A stretch of DNA of 38,030 nt from Candidatus Rokuibacteriota bacterium (lineage in GTDB: Bacteria; Methylomirabilota; Methylomirabilia; Rokubacteriales; CSP1-6). Positions 8,183 to 16,331 of the stretch are shown in pieces; within the stretch, counting starts at the first letter, position 1, and every line of letters starts with the position of its first letter. Position numbers and translations under genes: made by a program. Below the pieces are notes generated by a model that worked only from the letters and a program-made list of their open reading frames with translations, was not told where the DNA came from and did no database searches. Location of the stretch: contig QHRX01000028.1 in assembly GCA_003221455.1 (NCBI GenBank), positions 1-38,030 on the forward strand, given 5' to 3'.

Positions 8183-8581
8183 CTACGGCGACGAGACGGT
8201 CGTGCTGTCGCCGGTGGCCGTCACGGTGAAGACGCCGCACGGGTTCGACGAATAGCTATAGGCCGACCAGCCCGCCGGCGAGTTCGGAACCGACTTCATG
8301 AACGGCCCGCCACTCACGCCCGAGATGGTCGCGGCGGCGGTCAGGTTGGCCAGGGCACCCGGCAAGGACCCGAAGGTCGCCGAGTACATGCTGATCGCGC
8401 TCACGAGGGTCCGGGCATCGGCCTGGGCCTTGGCGATGCGCGCCCGCTGCTGGATGTTCGCGTAGAGCGGGATCGCGATGGCGGCGAGGATGCCGATGAT
8501 CGCCACGACGATCATCAGCTCGATGAGCGTGAAGCCGCGCTCGCCGTATCTACCTGCCTGCTTCCTCCAAAACCGCCTCAT
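8183..8581 (-). CDS. type IV prepilin-like protein (pilin 1)
   Basis: A 132-residue prepilin. A short basic leader ends at Gly16, followed by the class III signal FTLIELMIVVAIIGILAA, with Phe at mature position 1 and the conserved Glu5. The hydrophobic alpha-1 helix runs into an amphipathic segment (RARIAKAQADART). The short C-terminal domain holds a single Cys and ends in a Thr/Ser-rich strand. Size and the LVSAISMYSATFGSLP segment are reminiscent of GspG-type pseudopilins as well as small type IVa pilins, so major pilin, minor pilin or pseudopilin are all possible. No pilus assembly ATPase, peptidase or secretin gene is in the window. It is very similar to pilins 2 and 3. GGAGG precedes ATG 8581 and a -24/-12-type promoter lies 65 nt upstream; a hairpin follows. 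It appears monocistronic. Confidence 0.93.
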   Translation of the reverse strand: MRRFWRKQAGRYGERGFTLIELMIVVAIIGILAAIAIPLYANIQQRARIAKAQADARTLVSAISMYSATFGSLPGALANLTAAATISGVSGGPFMKSVPNSPAGWSAYSYSSNPCGVFTVTATGDSTTVSSP

Positions 8582-8645
8582 ACCAAGACCTCCACGTCTG
8601 GGACACCCGGCCGAATGTGCGCCGGAAGAACATCTATTGAGAGGC

Positions 8646-8661
8646 TGCAGGGTTGATGCCA
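8646..8661 (-). promoter_or_regulatory. putative sigma-54 (-24/-12) promoter of pilin 1
   Basis: On the minus strand the site reads TGGCATCAACCCTGCA: the invariant GG and GC are separated by exactly 10 nt, as required by RpoN, and the -24 half matches TGGCA. It is 65 nt upstream of the pilin-1 ATG. Nearly the same 16-mer stands 64 nt before pilin 3, which strengthens the call. Sigma-54 control of pilA genes is known in Pseudomonas and Myxococcus. Confidence 0.7.
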
Positions 8662-8796
8662 TTCCCCGGGCGCGAGGCCTCGCCTCGTAACCTGCCGAGT
8701 CCGCTCGAGTCGAAGCATGGCCGCGCCAGAGCTCCCTCAGACGTCGGTGGCCAGACTGGCATCCGAGGTGACACGCGAAGAGCGCCCCCACGTCCC

Positions 8797-8818
8797 CTCG
8801 GCCGAGGCTCAGGCCGAG
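8797..8818 (-). terminator. hairpin downstream of pilin 2
   Basis: CTCGGCC (8797-8803) pairs with GGCCGAG (8812-8818) to give a 7-bp stem and an 8-nt loop, 16 nt beyond the pilin-2 stop. Three tandem copies of GAGCGTC (8816-8836) abut it and run into the stop codon. A likely transcription end, supported by similar hairpins behind the sister genes. Confidence 0.4.
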
Positions 8819-8834
8819 CGTCGAGCGTCGAGCG

Positions 8835-9236
8835 TCAAGGCAACGAGACAGTCGTGCTGTCGCCGCTGGCCGTCACCGTGAAGGTCCCGCAGGGATTTGA
8901 GGTGTAGCTGTACGGGGTCCAGCCGACCGGCGAGGGCGGAATCGACTTCATGAACGGCCCGCCGGTGATTCCTGAGATCGTCGCCGCGGCCGTCAGGTTG
9001 GCGAGCGCGGGCGGGAGCGCATCGAATGTGCCCGAGTACATGCTGACGGCGCTCACCAGGGTCCGGGCGTCGGCCTGGGCCTTGGCGATCCGCGCCCGCG
9101 CCTGAATACTCGCGTAGAGCGGGAGCGAGATCGCCGCCAGGATGCCGATGATCGCCACCACGATCATCAGCTCGATCAGCGTGAAGCCCCGCTGGGCCCC
9201 GACCGCCGTCGGACTTCGCGTCCACAGTCGCATCAT
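8835..9236 (-). CDS. type IV prepilin-like protein (pilin 2)
   Basis: A 133-residue paralogue of pilin 1, lying in tandem 253 nt upstream of it. The leader ends at Gly17, then FTLIELMIVVAIIGILAA with Glu5 of the mature protein. It differs from pilin 1 mainly in the leader, in positions after the helix (SLPLYASIQ versus AIPLYANIQ) and in the C-terminal domain. The single C-terminal Cys and the ending GDSTTVS-x-P are kept. The start is placed at ATG 9236 because GGGAG lies about 8-10 nt before it, and because the resulting leader length agrees with the sister genes; an upstream in-frame ATG at 9251 is possible. It has its own putative sigma-54 element and downstream hairpin, so the two neighbouring pilins look independently expressed. 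Confidence 0.92.
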   Translation of the reverse strand: MMRLWTRSPTAVGAQRGFTLIELMIVVAIIGILAAISLPLYASIQARARIAKAQADARTLVSAVSMYSGTFDALPPALANLTAAATISGITGGPFMKSIPPSPVGWTPYSYTSNPCGTFTVTASGDSTTVSLP

Positions 9237-9334
9237 TGACTGACTCCCCATTGGGTGAAGCCGCCATACCCCGAGGCGGTGCGAGCCCGCGGCTCAACGC
9301 CGCTCACCCAACCCCGGGCACCGCCTCACGACGG

Positions 9335-9350
9335 AGCATCTTGGATGCCA
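9335..9350 (-). promoter_or_regulatory. putative sigma-54 (-24/-12) promoter of pilin 2
   Basis: Reads TGGCATCCAAGATGCT on the minus strand, with GG and GC again exactly 10 nt apart. The -24 half is identical to those of pilins 1 and 3; the -12 half is weaker. It stands 99 nt before the chosen start, about 35 nt further than in the other two units. Confidence 0.55.
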
Positions 9351-9776
9351 CCAGTGAAATCAGATGTAAGCACGGGGACTTGAGAGATCGTGCCGAAAAA
9401 GGTGGGGGCCGCTTTACTGACCTTTTTGGGCTGCCCCGGCTGACGCTGGCAGGCACCCCTCGCGTGCCCGTTGGGCGCTCGAGGCAATTCGGGACACGGG
9501 CTTGGGGGTGCCCCGCGGCCCCCAGCCGTGACCGCGGGCTCGACCACCAGGGACTCCTGGGCGAGGTCACGGGGCCGGGTCCTTCTCACCCGTCCGACTC
9601 GGGCCTGCCGACCTCCACGCCGTCGATTGACACGTTCCCCGTTCGGTGTTACCAATTCGTCACTCGCGCGCAGGACGCGGAAGGCCGAGAGGCGCCGCTC
9701 GGGGAAACCTCGGAAGTTGGCTTGCCTGGAAACGCCCTCCATCCGGCGCTGGCGGAGCTCACGAGGAGGATTCTGG
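9351..9776. other. intergenic region upstream of the ABC transporter operon
   Basis: About 425 nt with no convincing gene; the transporter operon promoter must lie here. TTGACA at 9627-9632 followed after 17 nt by TACCAA (9650-9655) is a possible sigma-70-type promoter with a perfect -35 but weak -10. The ribosome binding site AGGAGG at about 9763-9768 serves the first binding-protein gene. Confidence 0.35.
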
Positions 9777-11123
9777 ATGGACATACAACGGGGTATGGAT
9801 CGCGCGGGTGTGGATCGCCGCGGCTTCCTCCGGCTCTCAGCCGCAGCGGCTTGCGTCGGGTTGGCGGGAATCGAGGGCATCCTGGCGGCCCGGCGCGCGC
9901 CCGCCTGGGCCCAGGGCACCACGCTCCACATCGTCCGCTGGAACGACTTCATCCCCGAGGCCGACGTCGAGCTGAAGGGCCAGATGGCGAACGCGGGGAA
10001 GGCGCTGGGCGCGAAGATCACGCTCGAGACGATCAACGCCAACGACCTGCAGCCACGGCTCACCGCCGCAATCCAGTCCCGGTCGGGCGCCGACATCTTC
10101 CACATGTTCTACAACTGGCCCCAGCTCTACGCGAAGGCACTGGTCGACGTCAGCGACGTGGCCGAGGCGGTCGCCAAGACGCAAGGGGGGTTCTACGACG
10201 TCTACGCCCCCTCCGCGAAGGTGGGCGGGCAGTGGCTGGCGATGCCACACTCGATCGTCGGCAACGCCGTCGCGTACCGCAAGTCCTGGTTCGCGGAGGT
10301 GGGCGCCGGCGAGTTTCCGAAGACCTGGGAGGAGCTCCGGCGGGTGGCGGGCGCCCTCAAGAAGAAGGGCCACCCCTACGGACAGACCCTCGGGCACACC
10401 TTCGGCGACGCCCCGACCTTCACCTACTCGCTGCTCTGGAGCTTCGGCGGTGCCGAGACCGACCGCACCGGCCGGACGGTCGTGCTCGGGGCTGCGCCGG
10501 CGATCGACTCGGTCGCGTTCCTGCAGACCCTCTGGAAGGAGGCGTGCGACGAGGGCGGGCTCGCCTGGGACGACACCAACAACAACCGCGCCTTCCACGC
10601 CGGCGAGATCTGCGCCACGCTCAACGGGGCCTCGATCTACATCGTCGCCAAGCGGCAGCCGGACAAGATCCGGGACGAGAACGGCAAGCCGCTGTGGGAG
10701 GACATCGACCACGCCCCGCTCCCCGCCGGGCCCGCCGGACAGTTCCCGCTCTACCTCAACATGGAGCACGGCGTCATGGAGTACTCGCCGAACCAGAAGC
10801 TGGCGAAGGATCTCCTCCGCTGGATGCACGAGCGAGCGAACTTCGAGAAGTGGTTCGAGGCCTGCGGCGGCTACAGCGTGGCGGCGACGACCTCCTGGGA
10901 AGGCCATCCGATGTGGCAGAAGCTCGACAAGCCGCTCCAGATCTTCCGCACGGCGGCGCGCCGGACCCGCATCTTCGGCTACGCGGGGCCGTCGACGGCC
11001 AGGGCCACGGAGGCCTTCTCCAAATACATCATCACCGACATGTACGCCAAGGCCGCCCAGGGGATGAAGGCCGAGGACGCCGTGAAGTGGGCCGCGCAGG
11101 AACTGCGCAAGATCTACGGCTAG
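9777..11123 (+). CDS. Tat-exported ABC solute-binding protein, paralogue 1
   Basis: A 448-residue extracytoplasmic binding protein of the carbohydrate-type cluster (MalE/UgpB-like, SBP family 1). A twin-arginine signal is clear: VDRRGFLRL with Arg14-Arg15, a hydrophobic stretch and a likely cleavage after Ala-Trp-Ala near residue 45. The mature start TTLHIVRWNDFIPE is typical of the fold's first beta strand. ATG 9777 is chosen because AGGAGG precedes it by 8 nt; ATG 9795 is the alternative. Ten nt downstream begins a second, highly similar binding protein; both share TLETINANDLQPR, AWDDTNNNRAF and the C-terminal ELRKIYG. It is the first gene of an operon with permeases and an ATPase. The ligand is probably a sugar, polyol or oligosaccharide, but sequence alone does not say which. 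Confidence 0.92.
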   Translation: MDIQRGMDRAGVDRRGFLRLSAAAACVGLAGIEGILAARRAPAWAQGTTLHIVRWNDFIPEADVELKGQMANAGKALGAKITLETINANDLQPRLTAAIQSRSGADIFHMFYNWPQLYAKALVDVSDVAEAVAKTQGGFYDVYAPSAKVGGQWLAMPHSIVGNAVAYRKSWFAEVGAGEFPKTWEELRRVAGALKKKGHPYGQTLGHTFGDAPTFTYSLLWSFGGAETDRTGRTVVLGAAPAIDSVAFLQTLWKEACDEGGLAWDDTNNNRAFHAGEICATLNGASIYIVAKRQPDKIRDENGKPLWEDIDHAPLPAGPAGQFPLYLNMEHGVMEYSPNQKLAKDLLRWMHERANFEKWFEACGGYSVAATTSWEGHPMWQKLDKPLQIFRTAARRTRIFGYAGPSTARATEAFSKYIITDMYAKAAQGMKAEDAVKWAAQELRKIYG

Positions 11124-11133
11124 GAGCGCCGGG

Positions 11134-12471
11134 ATGGACCGACCCCGATCCGACCGCAAGACGGGCGTCGACCGCCGCGCCTTCCTCCGTCGGACGGGAC
11201 TCGTCGCGGGCGCCGCCGGGCTCGAGGGCATCCTCGGCGCCCGCCGGGCCCCGGCGTACGCCCAGGGGACCAAACTCCACCTCCTCCGCTGGAACGACTT
11301 CGTGCCCGCCTGCGACGAGGAGCTCCGCCGTCAGCTCGGCGAAGCCGGACGGGCCCTCGGCGCCACCGTCACCCTCGAGACGATCAACGCCAACGACCTC
11401 CAGCCGCGCATCACCGCCGCCGTCCAGTCGGGCACCGGACCCGACATCATCATGCTGCTGCACAACTGGCCCCATCTCTACGAGGCCTCGCTGGTGGACG
11501 TCAGCGACCTCGCCGAGTGGCAGCGGAAGGACCAGGGGGGGTACTACTCCCAGTCCGAGGCCGCGGCCAAGGTCGGCAGCCGCTGGGTGGCGCTGCCGCA
11601 CAGCATCGTTGGCGTCCAGATGGCGTACCGCAAGTCCTGGTTCGACGAAGTGGGCCAGACCACCTGGCCGCGGACGCTCGAGGAACTCCGGCTGGTGGGG
11701 CTGAAGCTGAAGAAGAACGGCCACCCGATCGGCCAGACGCTCGCCCACACATTCGGCGACGCGCCGACGTGGGCCTACCCGATGCTCTGGAACTTCGGCG
11801 CCGCCGAGACCGACGTCACGGGTCGGAGCGTCCTCGACCGCAAGGAGACGGTCGACTCCGTCCGGTTCATGCAGGCCTACTGGAAGGACGCGTGCGACGA
11901 GGGCGCGCTCGCCTGGGACGACACGAACAACAACCGCGCCTTCCTGGCCGGCGAGATCAGCGCCACCCTCAACGGCGCCTCCATCTTCATCGCCGCCAAG
12001 CGGGGGGCGGACAAGCTCAAGGACGAGAAGGGCCAGCCCCTCTGGCAGGACATCCTGCACGGCCCGATCCCCAACGGGCCCGCGGGCAGCTGGGCGTACC
12101 ACGTCGCGTTCTCGCACGGGATCATGAAGTACTCGAAGGCCCCGAAGCTCGCCAAGGACTTCCTCCGGTGGCTCGCCGCCAAGGAGCACTTCGGGAGGTG
12201 GTTCGAGGCGGCCGGGGGGTTCTCGGTCGGCGCCAACAAGTACTGGGAAGAGCACCCCATGTGGGCGAAGCTCGACGACGCCATGAAGATCTACCGCACC
12301 GCCGCGCGCGTGTCGCGGATGTTCGGCTACGCGGGCCCGCCGTCGGCCAAGGCGACGGAAGTGTACTCGAAGTACGTCATCGTCGACATGTACGCGAAGG
12401 CGGTGCAGGGCATGAGCGCGGCGGACGCGGTGGCGTGGGCGGCCGGCGAGCTCCGGAAGATCTATGGCTAA
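11134..12471 (+). CDS. Tat-exported ABC solute-binding protein, paralogue 2
   Basis: A 445-residue tandem paralogue of the previous gene. The twin-arginine motif is VDRRAFLRR (Arg14-Arg15), with likely cleavage after Ala-Tyr-Ala near residue 43. Large blocks are identical with paralogue 1 around residues 75-90, the SIVG-MAYRKSWF segment, the WDDTNNNRAF region and the last 40 residues. The differences are spread through the domain faces, so the two may bind related but different ligands. A TAGGAG ribosome site overlaps the stop of paralogue 1. Its own stop overlaps the next permease start by 8 nt, so it is the copy translationally coupled to the membrane components. Confidence 0.92.
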   Translation: MDRPRSDRKTGVDRRAFLRRTGLVAGAAGLEGILGARRAPAYAQGTKLHLLRWNDFVPACDEELRRQLGEAGRALGATVTLETINANDLQPRITAAVQSGTGPDIIMLLHNWPHLYEASLVDVSDLAEWQRKDQGGYYSQSEAAAKVGSRWVALPHSIVGVQMAYRKSWFDEVGQTTWPRTLEELRLVGLKLKKNGHPIGQTLAHTFGDAPTWAYPMLWNFGAAETDVTGRSVLDRKETVDSVRFMQAYWKDACDEGALAWDDTNNNRAFLAGEISATLNGASIFIAAKRGADKLKDEKGQPLWQDILHGPIPNGPAGSWAYHVAFSHGIMKYSKAPKLAKDFLRWLAAKEHFGRWFEAAGGFSVGANKYWEEHPMWAKLDDAMKIYRTAARVSRMFGYAGPPSAKATEVYSKYVIVDMYAKAVQGMSAADAVAWAAGELRKIYG

Positions 12472-13441
12472 GCACCCGCGCTCCCTCGTCCCGACCGTGG
12501 GGGCCGCGCCTCCGATCGAGGTCGCGCTGCCCCGCCCGCGGCCGGCAGCCCCGTGGCGGCTGACGCGGTTCCTCGAGAGCGAACGGTTGCTGGCCGCCCT
12601 GCTCCTGGCGCCCGCGGTCGTGCTGCTCGCCCTGTTCATCGCCTACCCGTTCGTGATGGGCGTCTGGCTCGCCCTCAGCGACGCGAGCGTGGGTAGCCCG
12701 GGCACCTTCGTCGGGCTCCGGAACTTCGTCAAGGAGTGGAACGACTCGATCTTCCAGACCGCCTTCCAGAACACGTTCTTCTACACGTTCTGGGCGACGA
12801 TCTTCAAGCTGACCCTCGGCATGTGGCTCGCTCTCCTCCTGAACCGCCAGTTCCGCGGCATGCGCCTGGTCCGCGCCTCGATGCTGCTGCCGTTCATCGT
12901 GCCGACCGTGCTCTCGACGTTCGCCTGGCGGTGGATGGTCGATCCCACGTTCAGCGTGGTGAACTGGCTCCTCTACAGCATTGGCCTCATCACGAACAAG
13001 CTCCCGTTCCTCTCCGACGGGCGCTGGGCGATGTGGTGCGCCATCGTCGTCAACACCTGGCGCGGGATGCCGTTCTTCGCGATCACGCTCTTGGCGGGGC
13101 TTCAGACGATCAGCCCGGACCTGCACGAGGCGGCCTCCCTCGACGGCGCCAACAGCTGGCAGCGGTTCTGGAAGGTGACCTGGCCTCTCCTGAAGCCCGT
13201 GACGATCGTGGTCGTGGTCTTCTCGGTGATCCAGACCTTCGCCGACTTCCAGCTCATCTACGTCCTGACGGGCGGGGGGCCCGCCAACTCGACGCACCTG
13301 CTGGCGACCTACGCCTACCAGATCGGCGTCGCGACCGGTCTCCTCGGGGAGGGCGCGGCGATCTCGCTGTTCATGTTCCCGGTACTGTTCGTGGTCGTCT
13401 GGTTCCAGCTCCGCTACCTGCGCCGTCTGGAGGGCGCGTAG
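12464..13441 (+). CDS. ABC sugar-type permease, MalF/UgpA class
   Basis: A 325-residue inner-membrane permease with a ~40-residue cytoplasmic N-terminus and six predicted spans, the first at about 42-70. The cytoplasmic EAA loop that docks on the ATPase is at about residues 222-244 (HEAASLDGAN...FWKVTWPLLKP) and keeps the conserved Gly. The late segment VLTGGGPANST is typical of MalF/UgpA-type subunits. It overlaps the binding-protein stop by 8 nt, and its TAG stop shares its last base with the GTG of the partner permease. With that partner it forms the translocation pore of transporter A. Confidence 0.9.
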   Translation: MAKHPRSLVPTVGAAPPIEVALPRPRPAAPWRLTRFLESERLLAALLLAPAVVLLALFIAYPFVMGVWLALSDASVGSPGTFVGLRNFVKEWNDSIFQTAFQNTFFYTFWATIFKLTLGMWLALLLNRQFRGMRLVRASMLLPFIVPTVLSTFAWRWMVDPTFSVVNWLLYSIGLITNKLPFLSDGRWAMWCAIVVNTWRGMPFFAITLLAGLQTISPDLHEAASLDGANSWQRFWKVTWPLLKPVTIVVVVFSVIQTFADFQLIYVLTGGGPANSTHLLATYAYQIGVATGLLGEGAAISLFMFPVLFVVVWFQLRYLRRLEGA

Positions 13442-14292
13442 TGGTCATCGAGCGGCGCTGGAAGAAGTGGGTCTTCTTCTACGTCCCGCTGACCCTGTTC
13501 CTCGTCGGGATGCTCTTTCCGTTCTACTGGATGCTCATCACCGCGATCCGGCCCGACGCGGAGCTCTACCGGTCCTGGCGCAACGTCCACAACACGCCGT
13601 TCTGGACGCTCCATCCCACCCTCGACCACGTCCAGGACCTGCTCGCGCGCACCATGTTCCCGCGCTGGCTCTGGAACACCTTCTTCATCGCCACCGTCTC
13701 GACGGGGATCTCGCTCTTCTGCGGCCTCCTCGCGGGGTACGCGCTGGCCCGGCTCAAGTTCCCGATGGCCGGCACGCTCGGGACGGCGATCTTCGTGACC
13801 TACCTGGTGCCGCCCACGCTGCTCTTCATTCCGCTGGCGAACATCATCCGGAACTTCCAGCTGGGCGACACGCCGTGGGCGCTGATCCTCACCTACCCCA
13901 CCTTCCTGATCCCGTTCTGCACGTGGCTCCTGATGGGCTACTTCAAGACCATCCCGAAGGAGCTCGAGGAGTGCGCCCGGGTGGACGGGGCCACGCGCTT
14001 CGGCGCCATGGCCCGGATCATCTTCCCGATCGCCGTGCCCGGCATCCTGTCGGCCGGTATCTTCGCGTTCACCCTCTCCTGGAACGAGTTCATCTACGCC
14101 CTCGTCTTCATCTCGTCGCCGGAGCGGAAGACGGTCCCGGTCGGGGTCGTCTCCGAACTGATCCGGGGCGACATCTACTTCTGGGGACAGCTCATGGCGG
14201 GCGCCCTCCTCGGCTCGGTCCCGGTCGCGCTCGTGTATTCGTTCTTCGTGGAGTACTATGTGGCCGGCCTCACGGGTTCCGTGAAGGGCTAG
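13441..14292 (+). CDS. ABC sugar-type permease, MalG/UgpE class
   Basis: A 283-residue partner permease starting at GTG 13441, which overlaps the preceding TAG by one base. There is a short basic N-terminus and six predicted spans. YALARLKFP at about 100-108 is a hallmark of MalG-like subunits. The EAA loop is at about 176-200 (LEECARVDGATRFGAMARIIFPIAVPG) with the conserved Gly. The C-terminal QLMAGALLGSVPVAL...FVEYYVAGLTGSVKG is typical of the class. It should pair with the 12464 permease. Confidence 0.9.
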   Translation: MVIERRWKKWVFFYVPLTLFLVGMLFPFYWMLITAIRPDAELYRSWRNVHNTPFWTLHPTLDHVQDLLARTMFPRWLWNTFFIATVSTGISLFCGLLAGYALARLKFPMAGTLGTAIFVTYLVPPTLLFIPLANIIRNFQLGDTPWALILTYPTFLIPFCTWLLMGYFKTIPKELEECARVDGATRFGAMARIIFPIAVPGILSAGIFAFTLSWNEFIYALVFISSPERKTVPVGVVSELIRGDIYFWGQLMAGALLGSVPVALVYSFFVEYYVAGLTGSVKG

Positions 14293-14309
14293 CGCCGTAG
14301 TAAGATCGA

Positions 14310-14325
14310 GGGAGTCACCGCTCCC
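14310..14325 (+). other. small stem-loop between permease and ATPase genes
   Basis: GGGAG (14310-14314) and CTCCC (14321-14325) form a 5-bp stem with a 6-nt loop in the only sizeable gap (45 nt) inside the plus-strand transporter operon. It ends 12 nt before the ATPase start. It could be an mRNA processing or stability element, or chance. Confidence 0.25.
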
Positions 14326-14337
14326 AGCGAGGGTCCC

Positions 14338-15432
14338 ATGGCTCAGGTCGTTCTGAAGGACCTCAACAAGATGTACGACGACGTCCATGCCGTCAAGGAT
14401 GTGAACCTCAACATCCTGGACAAGGAATTCGTCGTGCTCGTCGGCCCGTCGGGCTGCGGGAAGTCGACGACGCTCCGGATGATCGCCGGCCTCGAAGAGA
14501 TCACGTCCGGCGAGATCCAGATCGGCAACCGCGTCGTCAACGACCTGCCGCCGAAGGACCGCGACATCGCCATGGTCTTCCAGAACTACGCCCTCTACCC
14601 GCACATGACCGTGTACGACAACATGGCCTTCGGCCTGAAGATGCGGAAGTTCCCGAAGGCCGAGATCCAGAAGCGGGTCCAGGACGCGGCCGAGATCCTC
14701 GGCATCCAGGAGCTGCTCAAGCGCAAGCCGCGGCAGCTCTCGGGCGGGCAGCGCCAGCGCGTGGCCGTGGGCCGCGCGATCGTGCGGCATCCCCAGGTGT
14801 TCCTCTTCGACGAACCGCTGTCGAACCTGGACGCCAAGCTCCGGGTGCAGATGCGGGTCGAGCTCAAGCGCCTGCACAACCGGCTCGAGACGACCGCGAT
14901 CTACGTCACCCACGACCAGGTGGAGGCGATGACCCTCGGCGACCGGGTTGTCGTGATGAAGGACGGATGGATCCAGCAGGTCGGCGAGCCCCTCGAGGTC
15001 TACGGTCGGCCCCGGAACCGCTTCGTCGCGGGGTTCATCGGCTCCCCCGCCATGAACTTCATCGAGACGACGGTCGCGGACGGCGCGGGCGCCCTCTGGG
15101 TCGAATGCGCGGGCCTCCGCCTCCGGGTGCCCGCCGAACGGAGCGCCCGCCTCGCCGGCAAGCGGCGGCAGGCGGTCGTCCTCGGCATCCGCCCCGAGGA
15201 CCTGCACCCGGCGACGGGAGCCGATCCCGTCGACCTGACCTGCGAGGCGGTCGTCGACGTGGTCGAGCCGCTCGGCTCGGACATCCTGCTCGACGTGAAG
15301 GTCGGCAACTGCGTGATCGTCGTCCGGGTGGACCCGAGCGTGCGCCTCAGGCAGCACGACAAGATCCGGCTCGCGTTCACCCCCGAGCGCATCCACTTCT
15401 TCGACGCGAAGACCGAGGAATCCCTCCAGTAG
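14338..15432 (+). CDS. ABC transporter ATPase, MalK/UgpC (MsmK) class
   Basis: A 364-residue cytoplasmic ATPase with every expected motif: Walker A GPSGCGKS at 36-43, Q-loop Gln82, signature LSGGQ at 134-138, Walker B FLFDEP at 155-160 and switch His192. The region after about residue 235 is the regulatory TOBE/OB domain found in the CUT1-type carbohydrate ATPases ([19 protein letters not shown]). Such ATPases often serve several importers at once (MsmK, MsiK). It is the only ATPase in a cluster with three permease pairs, so sharing is likely here. Start ATG 14338 has GAGGG upstream. Confidence 0.95.
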   Translation: MAQVVLKDLNKMYDDVHAVKDVNLNILDKEFVVLVGPSGCGKSTTLRMIAGLEEITSGEIQIGNRVVNDLPPKDRDIAMVFQNYALYPHMTVYDNMAFGLKMRKFPKAEIQKRVQDAAEILGIQELLKRKPRQLSGGQRQRVAVGRAIVRHPQVFLFDEPLSNLDAKLRVQMRVELKRLHNRLETTAIYVTHDQVEAMTLGDRVVVMKDGWIQQVGEPLEVYGRPRNRFVAGFIGSPAMNFIETTVADGAGALWVECAGLRLRVPAERSARLAGKRRQAVVLGIRPEDLHPATGADPVDLTCEAVVDVVEPLGSDILLDVKVGNCVIVVRVDPSVRLRQHDKIRLAFTPERIHFFDAKTEESLQ

Positions 15433-15464
15433 CCGACGCCGCGGCCGCCGCCCGGCGCCGCGAG

Positions 15465-16331
15465 GTGGTCGCGGCGTGGCTCCTCCTCGCCCCCGCGGCG
15501 GTCATGGTCGCGGGTGTCCTCGCCTACCCGGTGGCGTGGGAGGCGTGGACGAGCCTGACGGACCTCTCGCCGCAGCGCAGCGGACCGGCGCGCTTCGTGG
15601 GCCTCCGGAACTACGTCGAGCTCGCGACGAACCCCGTCTACCGGTTCTGGCCGGCCGCGGCGGCCACGCTCGCCTTCGTCGGCCTGACCGGCGCGGTCAA
15701 GCTCGCGCTCGGCCTGGGTCTGGCGCTCCTGCTCCAGCGCCCATTCCGCGGGCGCGCGCTCGTCCTGCTCGCCGTCTTCCTCCCCTGGGTCTACCCGGCG
15801 AGCGTGGCGGTCATCGGCTGGTACTGGACCTTGAACCCGCCGCTCGTCACCTCCTACAGCCGTCTGGCGGCCGACCTCAAGCAGGCGGTCGACGGCGCGT
15901 TCGGCTCGGGCGCGTGGGCGCTCGCGAGCGTCGGGCTGTTCAACGTCTGGCGCGGCGCCGCCTTCACCGGCGTGTTCCTGCTCGCCGGCGTGCAGGCCGT
16001 CCCGGCCGACCTGTTCGACTACGCGCGGCTCGAGTGCCCGAGCCCCTGGCGCCGCTTCTGGTTCGTGACCGTCCCGCTCCTGCGGCCCTTCCTGGCCCTC
16101 GCCGTATTCCTCTCGCTGACGACCGGCCTCGCGGACCTCGCCAACGTGTGGATGCTGACGGGCGGCCGCGTCGTGTTCCCCGTGCTCGGCACGGAGGCCT
16201 ACTGGCTCGGCGTCCAGGCCGGCCAGCTCGGCCCCGCCGCGGCCCTGTCGCTCACGCTGGTGCCGCCGCTCGCCCTCGTGCTGTGGGCGCTCTTCCGCCT
16301 CGTCGACCCGCCGGAGGAGCGCCCGCGGTGA
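15465..16331 (+). CDS. ABC permease, MalF/UgpA-like, with degenerate EAA loop
   Basis: About 288 residues, six predicted spans, first permease of a second pair downstream of the ATPase. No ATG occurs near the 5' end. GTG 15465 is the first usable start in frame but has no clear ribosome binding site and leaves almost no cytoplasmic N-terminus, so the real start could be an unusual codon between the ATPase stop (15432) and here. The EAA loop at about 183-207 reads DYARLECPSPWRRFWFVTVP: the usual Glu-Ala-Ala...Asp-Gly-Ala core has Cys-Pro where the near-invariant Gly belongs. That may alter docking to the ATPase. It is clearly diverged from the 12464 permease rather than a recent copy. Its TGA overlaps the next GTG (GTGA). 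Confidence 0.85.
   Translation: MVAAWLLLAPAAVMVAGVLAYPVAWEAWTSLTDLSPQRSGPARFVGLRNYVELATNPVYRFWPAAAATLAFVGLTGAVKLALGLGLALLLQRPFRGRALVLLAVFLPWVYPASVAVIGWYWTLNPPLVTSYSRLAADLKQAVDGAFGSGAWALASVGLFNVWRGAAFTGVFLLAGVQAVPADLFDYARLECPSPWRRFWFVTVPLLRPFLALAVFLSLTTGLADLANVWMLTGGRVVFPVLGTEAYWLGVQAGQLGPAAALSLTLVPPLALVLWALFRLVDPPEERPR

Noticed and set aside
8816-8836. Three tandem copies of GAGCGTC running into the pilin-2 stop
   Set aside because: Too short to call a functional repeat or array; probably slippage. Mentioned only in the terminator entry.
9236-11704. 822-residue plus-strand frame across the first binding-protein gene
   Set aside because: Frame-shifted shadow of the Tat binding protein; composition is Arg/Gly/Pro repeats only.
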